A DNA stretch of 47,882 bases from positions 1-47,882 of the forward strand of contig SUWB01000004.1 in NCBI GenBank assembly GCA_015061745.1, written 5' to 3'. The notes beneath the pieces are model-generated. The model was given only the letters and a program-made list of their open reading frames with translations, was not told the origin of the DNA and searched no databases. The stretch's first letter is position 1. Each line of letters opens with the position of its first letter. Below are positions 40,585-47,882 of this stretch, one piece after another. The translations under genes were made by a program, and so were the position numbers. This DNA is from Lentisphaerota bacterium (GTDB lineage: Bacteria; Verrucomicrobiota; Lentisphaeria; Victivallales; Victivallaceae).

Positions 40585-41232
40585 TTGAAATCTCTGGAAC
40601 GGACTGAATTCATATTTATCCGTCACGGCCAGACTGCCGACAATGTCGCCGGGATCTTGCAGGGGCACCGGGATACGCCGCTGGATGAAACAGGGCGTCG
40701 GCAGGCCCGTTTGACGGCTGAATGTCTGCGGGGTAAAACAGTTGATGCCATTTTTTCAAGTGATCTGCTCCGTGCTTTTGAAACGGCGCAGATCATAGGC
40801 GAAGTTGTGGGGACGGTTCCTGTGCCTGAGTCCCGGCTGCGCGAATGGCATCTGGGAGAACTTGAAGGGCTGCTCAGCAAAGAGCTGTGGAAAAGCCACT
40901 TTGAGATAATGAACTGCTTTAATGAAGATATGGGGGATGTTCCCGTTCCCGGCGGCGAATCCCGCTATACCTTTGAACAGCGGGTCGCCGGATGTATTGA
41001 AGCTATTGCCGATAAGAGCATCGGAAAAACTGTGGTTATTGTCACTCATTCAGGGACGATGCACAGCATTTTTAAGCATATCGTCGGTCCTGTTGCTGCC
41101 GGAAATTTACAACCGATATGCAGCAATGTTTCAGTGAGCAAAGCATTCCGTCTTGCTGACGGCAAGTGGCGTCTGCGCAGCTGGAACGACGTTTCTCATT
41201 TGGATATTGTCCGCAACAGTGAAACATTTTAA
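40585..41232 (+). CDS. Histidine phosphatase (phosphoglycerate-mutase superfamily)
   Basis: A 215-residue branch-1 histidine phosphatase. IFIRHGQTADNVAGILQGHRDTPLDETGRRQA carries the phosphorylated His, FSSDLLRAFETAQ the second Arg, REWHLGELEG the acid, and VIVTHSGTMHSI the second His. The start is TTG at 40585, one base after the stop of the preceding gene. It is the only in-frame start after GGGGGA (40573-40577, about 7 nt away), and it removes an unrelated N-terminal extension. Possible substrates are sugar phosphates or phosphoserine. It is the last gene of the run that begins with pyrR. Confidence 0.85.
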   Translation: MKSLERTEFIFIRHGQTADNVAGILQGHRDTPLDETGRRQARLTAECLRGKTVDAIFSSDLLRAFETAQIIGEVVGTVPVPESRLREWHLGELEGLLSKELWKSHFEIMNCFNEDMGDVPVPGGESRYTFEQRVAGCIEAIADKSIGKTVVIVTHSGTMHSIFKHIVGPVAAGNLQPICSNVSVSKAFRLADGKWRLRSWNDVSHLDIVRNSETF

Positions 41233-41251
41233 GGCGCATTGCCTTCTCGCT

Positions 41252-41291
41252 CAAGCTCTGTTTTCCAAAGGAAGACAGGGCTTGATTTTTA
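41252..41291 (+). terminator. Terminator ending the pyrR-to-phosphatase run
   Basis: CAAGCTCTGT (41252-41261) pairs with ACAGGGCTTG (41275-41284) with one wobble, followed by ATTTTTA. Confidence 0.75.
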
Positions 41292-41308
41292 CTGATACCA
41301 TCGGTGAT

Positions 41309-42715
41309 TCAGAAGCGGAAGTAAATGAACGGGTTGAAGGTCGCATTGGCTATGGAGGCGGCAGAAAGCACAAAGAGCAGCAGCAGCCAGATATCCGTTG
41401 CAAAGTTCAGCACTTTGCCCCAAAAGGTTGTGCGTTTAATGAACATTCCTTTGAAAAGCGGCACTGAACAGATGATCGCCACTGCCATAACTGCAAGGTC
41501 AAAAGGCGAAAAGAAGTATTCGAAAGAGTGGGAACTTGCTGTTTTCTGACCGATGCCGAACATATGCTGAATATATTGACAGGCATACCCCATTGTTTCC
41601 GCTCTGAACATAACCCAGCCGATCATAAATACCAGTGTCGTGTACAAATGAGCAATTATGCTCAGTGCAATACCTTTGGGCTTTTGATGCCAGTTGAAAA
41701 GACGTTCTGCGATAATAAAGAATCCGTGCCAAAGTCCCCAGAAAACAAAGTTCCAACTGGCACCGTGCCAGATACCGGTTGCAACAAAAACAATAAAAAG
41801 ATTGATATATGTTCTGAAAGGTCCTTTTCTGTTGCCGCCCAGAGGGATATAAAGATATTCCTTGAACCAGGTGGATAAGCTGATGTGCCAGCGACGCCAG
41901 AATTCAGTAATCGACTTGGAAATGTAGGGATAATTGAAGTTTTCCAGAAAACGGAAACCGAACATCCTGCCCAAACCGATAGCCATATCTGAATAACCGG
42001 AAAAGTCAAAGTAAAGCTGCAGACTGTACGCAACAGCTCCCAGCCACAAACAGCCCCCCGGCAGAGCGGCCGGGGAAAGAGCGAAAATTTTTTCAACAAC
42101 TGCTCCCATTGTATTGGCGATCAGAACTTTTTTAGCCAAACCTGCAATAAAGCGTCTGATGCCGTACGCTGCATCAGCAAGAGAACTTGTCCGTGTAAGG
42201 ATTTGATTTTCCACATCGTGATATTTTACAATGGGGCCTGCGATCATCTGAGGAAAAAGGACGATGTAAAGCATCAGATTGCAGTAGTCCTTTTGTACAT
42301 TGCACTCTTTACGGTAAACATCGATCAGATAGGACATTGACTGGAATATATAGAAAGAGATACCAATAGGCATAATCACATAAAGCATATCGATTTTACT
42401 GTGAAAAAGCGCATTGATGTTTTCCAGCAGAAAATTAGTATACTTGAAATAGATCAATGTCCCCAAATTGGCGCAGACAGCAGCGGTAAGCCAGAATTTT
42501 TCCTGTTGTCTGTATTTGTCAATGAACAGCGCACCAAAGTAGTTGACTGTGATTACAGCAAGCAGGACAAGCAGATATTTGGGTTCACCCCAGGCGTAAA
42601 AAAGCAGACTTCCACCAAGAAGTACGCTGTTTCTGAACCTCTGCGGAAGCAGGTAATAAAGAAGCAGTACCGCAGGCAGGAACATAAAAATAAATGAGAC
42701 AGATGAAAAGAGCAT
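41309..42715 (-). CDS. MBOAT O-acyltransferase, AlgI/DltB-like
   Basis: A 468-residue multi-pass inner-membrane acyltransferase with about eleven hydrophobic segments. YFDFSGYSDMAIGLGRMFGF, NFNYPYISKSITEFWRRWHISLSTWFKEYLYIPLGG and ATGIWHGASWNFVFWGLWHG are the MBOAT signatures, with the essential His near residue 317. AlgI-type members pass acetyl groups across the membrane to a periplasmic partner. That partner is the gene 1 nt upstream. The acceptor glycan is unknown. Confidence 0.92.
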   Translation of the reverse strand: MLFSSVSFIFMFLPAVLLLYYLLPQRFRNSVLLGGSLLFYAWGEPKYLLVLLAVITVNYFGALFIDKYRQQEKFWLTAAVCANLGTLIYFKYTNFLLENINALFHSKIDMLYVIMPIGISFYIFQSMSYLIDVYRKECNVQKDYCNLMLYIVLFPQMIAGPIVKYHDVENQILTRTSSLADAAYGIRRFIAGLAKKVLIANTMGAVVEKIFALSPAALPGGCLWLGAVAYSLQLYFDFSGYSDMAIGLGRMFGFRFLENFNYPYISKSITEFWRRWHISLSTWFKEYLYIPLGGNRKGPFRTYINLFIVFVATGIWHGASWNFVFWGLWHGFFIIAERLFNWHQKPKGIALSIIAHLYTTLVFMIGWVMFRAETMGYACQYIQHMFGIGQKTASSHSFEYFFSPFDLAVMAVAIICSVPLFKGMFIKRTTFWGKVLNFATDIWLLLLFVLSAASIANATFNPFIYFRF

Positions 42716-42716
42716 A

Positions 42717-44432
42717 TTATTTCTCTCCTGAATTCAAAAAGGGCAGAATTGCGTGCTGTTCTTCCAGGGCATCAGCCAAAGCACGTTCAACGTGTTCAAG
42801 GATCAGGACATCCGGCTTTTCCTGCTTCAGCTTACTGAAGAAATCTTCAGGCGGCGTGTACCGCCAAAAAGCTCTGACCTGTTTGAAACTGTAACAGTAG
42901 AAAGGCAGCATCGCACCGGAAAAACTGTCCCGCAAAAGCAAAAGCGAGTGGCGTCCTTTGGAATTGGTAAACTTGATTACTTTAGAGCCTACTGGTACGG
43001 ATTGTAATTTTGGGGGGAGAAAAGGGACTTTATAGGAGTGTTTATCCTCCGGAACAGTGACGGGGCTGAGAATTTTCAAATCTCCCTGGGGATGATGCTC
43101 AACGATATATTTTTCAGGAATGAAAAGCGGCAGATCCGGAAAATCTTTTCTGATGACTTTGCACAATTCCAGATAACTGTAATAGCCTCCTGCTTTATTC
43201 CAGTGAGTATCTGTCTTGTAGTAAAGAAGACCGCTTTTTTTATGTTTTTTCAAAACGTCCACAGGATAGATGACCTTGATATCAGAGTTTTGCTGTACGT
43301 GGCGCACCCATTGTGCGGTTTTGCTCTCAGAATCCGGTTTGTTTTTTGTGAAAGAAGTGATCGCTTCGCCGTAGATCCTGTGTTTGTCAGGGCCGATAAA
43401 GTAGTAAAAACTGATTCCGTTGGCTTTGCAGAAATTATTGAGTGCAGTCAGGTTTTTCAGATTTTCCTGTAATTCGCGGGGAGTAAAAACGGAAGTGTTC
43501 ATAAAATTTTTTATCGCATCGTCACCGGTATAAAAAAACCACCCGTCTTTTCCCTGATATACCTTGCCGGTTTTTGAAAAATTGCGGAATTTTTCTTCAT
43601 TTGCAAGGAGTTTCTGCCACAGGGCGATCAGTTCATTTCTGCCGTAAAAGCGGTCACTGAACCACTTGTCGAATTCCCGGCCGAAGTTGCTGTTTATTTC
43701 CTTTTTCTGTGTGATGAACCGGGGAAAAACCGCTTTTCTTCTGTTTTCGTTGAGCAGGTCGGCTGAAGTGTCAAATTTCCAGCAGGGGATGAGTAGCAGG
43801 TTGATAAAGAAATAGGCAAGAACCCAATCCTGCTTCTCTTTCAGCCAGGAAGCAGAATCCAACTTGATAAGCAGGAATGAAAAAACAATTGTGCAAAGTC
43901 CCATACAGACAAATACACCGGGGGTGAACAACTCTTTTTTGCTGTACACTGCTTTGGAAGAATAAAAAATGACAGAAGAATCTGTACTGCTGGTTTTGAT
44001 AATGGCTTTTTTATTCGAAGAACGCTCAAGAACAAGATTCTTGCAATCCAGATTTTTTATGTATTTGAAGCGGATCTTCTTGGTGCCTTTCAGACTCATA
44101 TCACTGATCTCGTGAACTCCGGCGGGAGCGGAAACAAGGTCAATACGGATGAGTTTGACTTGAGAGCTCTTTATATGGGCACGTAAAGACGTGCGTTGAG
44201 CGGCTTTTAATTTTTTGCTGATAACACAGGGGGTGTGCTGCCAATTTTCTTTTTCAGTGTCTGAACAGTAGAGCTTGACTTCACCTCCGTGTTCCAATTT
44301 TATTTTTGCTTCAAAAACAACACTCTCTGATGTGAAGAATGTTATAAAAAAGAGGACTGGAATGATACTGAAAAAAAACGCAAGCAGAATACACACAACC
44401 TTGTTATGGAAAAGTTTGTGCGTGGAAATCAT
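42717..44432 (-). CDS. AlgX/AlgJ-like periplasmic O-acetyltransferase
   Basis: A 571-residue protein. The N-terminal helix (about residues 8-30) is followed by a beta-rich extracytoplasmic region and a second pair of hydrophobic segments near 165-210. Then comes the SGNH/ALGX-type domain: GREFDKWFSDRFYGRNELI, GKDGWFFYTGDD, FYYFIGPDKHRIYGE, KTDTHWNKAGGYY with the Asp-x-His near 409, and LLLLRDSFSG with the nucleophile Ser near 500. It should transfer acetyl from the MBOAT partner to a polymer. The extra N-terminal module before the ALGX domain is unusual compared with plain AlgJ. Confidence 0.88.
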   Translation of the reverse strand: MISTHKLFHNKVVCILLAFFFSIIPVLFFITFFTSESVVFEAKIKLEHGGEVKLYCSDTEKENWQHTPCVISKKLKAAQRTSLRAHIKSSQVKLIRIDLVSAPAGVHEISDMSLKGTKKIRFKYIKNLDCKNLVLERSSNKKAIIKTSSTDSSVIFYSSKAVYSKKELFTPGVFVCMGLCTIVFSFLLIKLDSASWLKEKQDWVLAYFFINLLLIPCWKFDTSADLLNENRRKAVFPRFITQKKEINSNFGREFDKWFSDRFYGRNELIALWQKLLANEEKFRNFSKTGKVYQGKDGWFFYTGDDAIKNFMNTSVFTPRELQENLKNLTALNNFCKANGISFYYFIGPDKHRIYGEAITSFTKNKPDSESKTAQWVRHVQQNSDIKVIYPVDVLKKHKKSGLLYYKTDTHWNKAGGYYSYLELCKVIRKDFPDLPLFIPEKYIVEHHPQGDLKILSPVTVPEDKHSYKVPFLPPKLQSVPVGSKVIKFTNSKGRHSLLLLRDSFSGAMLPFYCYSFKQVRAFWRYTPPEDFFSKLKQEKPDVLILEHVERALADALEEQHAILPFLNSGEK

Positions 44433-44484
44433 AAAAAACAGCTTCCTTATCTTTAATAAAAATATTCATAAAAACATTTTTCTT

Positions 44485-44512
44485 AATATAGCACCTTAAC
44501 AATATTTTTCAA
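44485..44512 (-). promoter_or_regulatory. Promoter of the AlgX/AlgI pair
   Basis: TTGAAA (44507-44512) is followed after 16 nt by TATATT (44485-44490) on the minus strand. Confidence 0.6.
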
Positions 44513-44532
44513 GATACAGACAAAAAATCAAC

Positions 44533-44567
44533 AAAAAACTCAGGTTTTCAGAACGAAAAACCTGAGT
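44533..44567 (-). terminator. Terminator after the isomerase-like gene
   Basis: On the minus strand ACTCAGGTTTT pairs with AAAACCTGAGT (44538-44548 and 44557-44567), followed by a T run. It ends the lpxK-galK-trpS-44590 run. Confidence 0.92.
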
Positions 44568-44589
44568 GTGTAATGGAAAAAAAGAACGC

Positions 44590-45489
44590 TTATCTGGCCG
44601 TTTCAATCATTGCAGCAAATTTCCGGCAGCCTTCATAGGAACTCTTGAGGAAGGCTTTGCGGTTTTCTGCACTCTGCAAGAGAGCATTTGGCTGACTGTC
44701 GTCCCAGAATGGGGTATTGCGCATAGACAGCTCAAAACTCGGGATACTTTCTTTGTAGGAAGAACTTGCAATGAGTTTTGCCAGACTTTCAAAATCAATG
44801 CTGCCGGAAAAAACCGGTTTGTGCTGATCTCCATTGCCATCGTTGTCGTGCAGGTGAGTTGCAATAAGGCGGGATTTGCGTTTTTCCATTTCAGCCATAT
44901 TATTGGTATGGATATTGGCGTGACCGCAGTCATAACAAATGCCCAGGCGGTCAGAAGGATAACGGTCAAGATAACCATTCATCAATCCCCAGTCATCACG
45001 GATAAGATTCTCAATGGCGATCTTTGTGTGGTGTTTTTCCAGGAACGGCATAAGAGAATCCAGAGAACGGAACACGGCCTCCTGTTCAAGTTTCGCCTGT
45101 CTGTGCTGGGCTTCATTATCTTCACCGGGGACAGAGGAATGGGGAAACTTTGTGTTGGGCGCGTGCATTACAATGACGCCGGTTCCTTCAAGTTCTGAGA
45201 GCATCTCAATGCGGTTTTTGACCAGTTCAACACCGGCAAGGCGGATATATTCTGTGGTGGAAAACCAGCATTTTTCGCTTCCGGACGAACCGTGAATGTC
45301 CAGCAGTTTGATTCCGGTTTCCTGCTGGATGCGACGAATCTCAGCATACTCCGGAGCGGTATAAAGGAAATCTGTGTTCCACTGATGACACCAGAAATAG
45401 TGAGTGAATCCTGCTTCTGCGATCTCGCGGATGCGTGAGGCGAAATCTCCTGTTCCGCCGCAAAAGTCTGAATTACAACAAAGTTTCAT
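44590..45489 (-). CDS. Sugar-phosphate isomerase/epimerase-like TIM-barrel protein
   Basis: A 299-residue AP-endonuclease-2/xylose-isomerase-like barrel. Metal-site elements are visible as LLDIHGSS, VIVMHAPN, KIAIENLIRDDW with the metal Glu, GICYDCGHANIH with Asp and His, ATHLHDNDGNGDQHKPVFSGSIDF and PSFELSM. This places it in the family of sugar, inosose and hydroxypyruvate isomerases; the substrate is not determined. It follows trpS by 25 nt and precedes a strong terminator. No inositol or sugar-uptake gene lies nearby except the GalK-like kinase upstream. Confidence 0.88.
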   Translation of the reverse strand: MKLCCNSDFCGGTGDFASRIREIAEAGFTHYFWCHQWNTDFLYTAPEYAEIRRIQQETGIKLLDIHGSSGSEKCWFSTTEYIRLAGVELVKNRIEMLSELEGTGVIVMHAPNTKFPHSSVPGEDNEAQHRQAKLEQEAVFRSLDSLMPFLEKHHTKIAIENLIRDDWGLMNGYLDRYPSDRLGICYDCGHANIHTNNMAEMEKRKSRLIATHLHDNDGNGDQHKPVFSGSIDFESLAKLIASSSYKESIPSFELSMRNTPFWDDSQPNALLQSAENRKAFLKSSYEGCRKFAAMIETAR

Positions 45490-45514
45490 AGTGTTTCAGC
45501 TTCCTTGTGTTCTC

Positions 45515-46477
45515 TTACCGCAAGCCCACGGCACTGCGGACTTTGTCGAGGAGAATGGCGGCTTCGTTTCTGGCTTTTTCTCCGTTGGTCTTGAGCAGAT
45601 CCCGGACATAGTCCAAATTGTTTTCCAGTTCTTCCCGGCGTTTACGCATAGGTTCAAAGTAGGCCCAGAGTTTTTCAAAGAGAGCCTGCTTGGCGTGGCC
45701 GTAACCATAGTTTCCGGCCAGCATTTTTTCACGCATTTCCTGAAGTTCCTCCGGAGTTGCCACCAGCTTGTAGAGGGCGTACACATTACAGGTATCGGGA
45801 TCTTTAGGTTCTTCCAGACCTTTGGAATCGGTGACAACACTCATAATGACCTTACGCAAAGCCTTTTCTTTGTCAAAAATCGGAATGGTGTTATTGTAGC
45901 TTTTTGACATTTTCTGACCGTCGATCCCGGGAACGACGGCAACTTCTTCAGGGATCAGTTCTTCAGGAACAGTCAGAATGTCGCCGAAACGGTTGTTGAA
46001 TTTCAATGCAAGATCCCGGGCGATCTCAAGATGCTGTTTCTGGTCTTTGCCCACAGGAACCAGATTGGCCCGGTAAAGCAGAATATCAGCAGACATCAAA
46101 ATCGGATAGGTAAAGAGACCGCAGTTGGCTTCAAAACCTTTGGCAACTTTGTCTTTGTAGCTGTGGGCCCGTTCCATTAATCCTACGGGAGAAAAGGTGG
46201 AAAGGATCCAGGAAAGTTCGCACACTTCAGGAATGTCGGACTGGCGGAAAAAGACTGTCCGTTCCGGATCGACTCCGCAAGCCAGCCAGCTTAAAGCAAG
46301 GTTCATCACGTTGCTGCGCAAATCCTCTGCTTTAGGATAAGTGGTCAAGGCGTGGTAGTCAGCGATAAAAAGGAAGTTTTCTCCTTTGTTCTGCATTTCA
46401 ACTGTTTGACGGATAGCTCCGAAATAGTTGCCGATATGGGGAATGCCCGAAGGCTGGATTCCAGTAAGGATTCTCAT
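45515..46477 (-). CDS. trpS: Tryptophanyl-tRNA synthetase
   Basis: A class Ic aminoacyl-tRNA synthetase that charges tRNA-Trp. The 320 residues show the HIGH-equivalent SGIPHIGNYFGA (about 10-21), ADYHALTT, YPILMSADILLY, VPVGKDQKQHLEIARDLA (tryptophan pocket) and GQKMSKSYNNTIP (KMSKS). The C-terminal anticodon-binding helices are complete. Length is normal for bacterial TrpS. It lies 17 nt after the GalK-like gene in the same run. Confidence 0.96.
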   Translation of the reverse strand: MRILTGIQPSGIPHIGNYFGAIRQTVEMQNKGENFLFIADYHALTTYPKAEDLRSNVMNLALSWLACGVDPERTVFFRQSDIPEVCELSWILSTFSPVGLMERAHSYKDKVAKGFEANCGLFTYPILMSADILLYRANLVPVGKDQKQHLEIARDLALKFNNRFGDILTVPEELIPEEVAVVPGIDGQKMSKSYNNTIPIFDKEKALRKVIMSVVTDSKGLEEPKDPDTCNVYALYKLVATPEELQEMREKMLAGNYGYGHAKQALFEKLWAYFEPMRKRREELENNLDYVRDLLKTNGEKARNEAAILLDKVRSAVGLR

Positions 46478-46494
46478 AGTTTACAGACCTTTAT

Positions 46495-47655
46495 TCAATT
46501 TATTTTTTCGGAGCAGGCACCGTCGCCCAGCTCACAAATGTAATATTCAGCATCAATTCCGGTGCGGAGTTTATAGGCGGCACAAACTTTACGGGCATAT
46601 TCATCTGCCTGATCGTTTTTTACCAGGTGAATGGTAATGCCGCCGAAGCCGCCGCCTGAAAGACGGGCTCCCAGAGCTCCGGGAATGGAATGGGCAAGTT
46701 CGATCAGATAGTCCAGTTCGGGGGTACTGTTTTCAAAGTTGACCCGGCTTGATTCGTGGGATTCAAACCAGAGTTTTCCGAAGCCGGCTACATCGCCTTT
46801 TTCAAGGAATTTCACTGCCTGATGAACTCTTGTACACTCTCCCACAACGTGGAGAGCTCTGCGGTATTCTCTATCTTCCAGAGAATCTTTTGCCTTTGCA
46901 AGCTGCTCAAGAGAGATATCCCGGAGCGTTTGAGCTTCAGGGTAAAGTCCCCTCATAACAGCAGCGGCATTTTCACAGTCTGCCCGGCGGGTATTGTATT
47001 CGGAATCAACCAGATTGTGCTTTTTCATAGAATTGATGACCGCCACAGCGTAGCCTGCGGGAAGTTGGACTGTCTGCATAACGGCAATCTTGCGGAAATC
47101 GCTCAGGATAATGGAGTCCTTTTTGCCGAAAATGGAACTGAATTGATCCAGCAATCCGGTTTTGAGGCCCAGATAGGCGTTTTCGACTTCCTGCCCAGCC
47201 AGAGCCCACTCTTCGTTTGAAAGTTTCACATCAAAAAGTTCCCGCAGGGTGAAACCTGCCGCTGTTTCAAAGGCTGCGGAGCTGGACATTCCGGCGGAAA
47301 GGGGAACCGTGCTTCTCATACCGGCTTCAAATGCACCGATGGTGAAACCGCGGCGACGCAGAGCAACGATCATTCCTTTGACATAATTGCTCCAGTCTCC
47401 TTTGACCGCAGTATCAATATTGTTGAGGTCAAACTGTTTCTCAGAACCGTCCCGGAAATCTCGGACGGTACAACGTGTTCCGGGGATCCTGCGGGCTGCA
47501 AAAGCTGTGTTGAGTCCCACAGCACAGGAAAGCACAAAACCCTGATTATAGTCGGTATGATTACCGAGTATCTCCAGGCGGCCGGGAGCCTGTGAAACAG
47601 CTTCAGGAGCAGCACCGAAACGGGCGGTAAACTCCCTGACAAGTTGGTTATTCAT
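46495..47655 (-). CDS. galK: Galactokinase-like GHMP sugar kinase
   Basis: A 386-residue GHMP kinase. Motif 1 is APGRLEILGNHTDYNQGF, motif 2 is VPLSAGMSSSAAFETAAG (ATP loop), the catalytic-base region is GLKTGLLDQFSSIFGKKDS, and motif 3 is LSGGGFGGITIHLV. These define the galactokinase group. The usual GEHTDYN has Asn in place of Glu, a residue that contacts the sugar C6 hydroxyl in studied galactokinases, so a different sugar is possible. The start at 47655 has AAGGGA about 8 nt upstream and begins MNNQLVREFTARFG. A longer frame to 47793 overlaps lpxK and is excluded. It overlaps the lpxK end by 8 nt. Confidence 0.88.
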   Translation of the reverse strand: MNNQLVREFTARFGAAPEAVSQAPGRLEILGNHTDYNQGFVLSCAVGLNTAFAARRIPGTRCTVRDFRDGSEKQFDLNNIDTAVKGDWSNYVKGMIVALRRRGFTIGAFEAGMRSTVPLSAGMSSSAAFETAAGFTLRELFDVKLSNEEWALAGQEVENAYLGLKTGLLDQFSSIFGKKDSIILSDFRKIAVMQTVQLPAGYAVAVINSMKKHNLVDSEYNTRRADCENAAAVMRGLYPEAQTLRDISLEQLAKAKDSLEDREYRRALHVVGECTRVHQAVKFLEKGDVAGFGKLWFESHESSRVNFENSTPELDYLIELAHSIPGALGARLSGGGFGGITIHLVKNDQADEYARKVCAAYKLRTGIDAEYYICELGDGACSEKIN

Positions 47656-47882
47656 ATTTTTTCCCTTCATCAATAAAACAAATTCTTGAAATACATTGTT
47701 CAAAACTTTCCCTGCCGCTGAGAATGTCGATCTGGATACGCAGGAAATACAAGGGGATGTCGCAACGGTCGAGCTTGGGAATACGGACAGCATCCTTTTC
47801 TGTGGTGACGATCATTTCAGCCCCGGCTTCTTTTGCCTGATTGATAAAATCAATCACCTCCTGCTGCGTGTAGCGGTGGTGG
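47648..47882 (-). CDS. lpxK: Tetraacyldisaccharide 4'-kinase LpxK, C-terminal part
   Basis: The last 77 residues of LpxK, with the 5' part beyond the window end. The family-typical HHRYTQQEVIDFINQAKEAGA and VTTEKDAVRIP are visible. LpxK phosphorylates the 4' position of the lipid A disaccharide at the inner membrane. Its presence supports a Gram-negative LPS-making cell. The stop overlaps the start of the GalK-like gene. Confidence 0.85.
   Translation of the reverse strand, partial: HHRYTQQEVIDFINQAKEAGAEMIVTTEKDAVRIPKLDRCDIPLYFLRIQIDILSGRESFEQCISRICFIDEGKKYE

Overview
The window looks like a chromosome segment of a Gram-negative PVC-group bacterium, most probably Lentisphaerota (Victivallales-like). 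The reasons are: a prepilin-like protein with a [15 protein letters not shown] helix and an H-X9-DG-type C-terminus; a Minf_1886-family protein (known mainly from Planctomycetes, Verrucomicrobia and Lentisphaerae); a 33-residue RRRR-containing basic protein; and outer-membrane genes (lpxK, rfaP-like, mlaFED). This placement is inference from gene content. No rRNA gene is present. Apart from the left 1.6 kb the window is dense in genes, with many ATGA start/stop overlaps.

Layout. 1-1.7 kb is repeat-rich and gene-poor: REP-like hairpins, a small membrane protein, a GIY-YIG nuclease gene plus a 5' fragment of it, three 94-bp repeats, and a tRNA-Ala(CGC). 1.7-7 kb carries an alpha/beta hydrolase, a small membrane protein, the basic mini-protein, fba, and an FAD oxidoreductase/acyltransferase pair. 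7-8.1 kb has the prepilin-like gene and a 360-bp spacer with a candidate structured RNA. 8.1-13.1 kb (minus) is an overlapping operon: fused activator/2-hydroxyacyl-CoA-dehydratase-type protein, cupin, lysA, tsaB, anchored protein. 13.3-19.4 kb holds PHP phosphoesterase and mfd (minus), divergent from a primary sigma factor gene (plus) with a long unusual N-terminus. 19.5-28 kb (minus) is one run: ffh, TPR-like membrane protein, mlaE, mlaF, mlaD, Minf_1886, an M16 protease and a TRIC-type channel. 28.1-31.7 kb (plus) is an AAC(3)-like protein, a LysM/L,D-transpeptidase, accA and a short argA-type N-acetylglutamate synthase. 31.8-41.2 kb (plus) is a long run from pyrR-pyrB-pyrC through an M20 amidohydrolase, plsC, a membrane protein and an RfaP-like kinase to two tandem paralogues of unknown function and a histidine phosphatase. 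41.3-44.4 kb (minus) is an AlgI/AlgX-like O-acetylation pair. 44.6 kb to the end (minus) is lpxK (partial), a GalK-like kinase, trpS and a sugar-isomerase-like protein.

The genes combine central metabolism (aldolase, pyrimidine, lysine, arginine and fatty-acid precursor synthesis), information processing (sigma factor, Mfd, Ffh, TrpS, TsaB) and envelope work (lipid A and core kinases, Mla phospholipid transport, L,D-crosslinking, O-acetylation). Most transcription units start at a recognisable TTG(A)-N16/17-TATATT or TATAAT promoter, so many operon boundaries can be read directly. The most notable unexplained items are the tandem 400-residue paralogues with four consecutive cysteines, the fused ASKHA/dehydratase protein with an extra Cys cluster, the roughly 320-residue low-complexity sigma N-terminus, the promoter-driven candidate RNA at 7971-8074, and the 94-bp repeats with a partial GIY-YIG gene duplication beside a tRNA.
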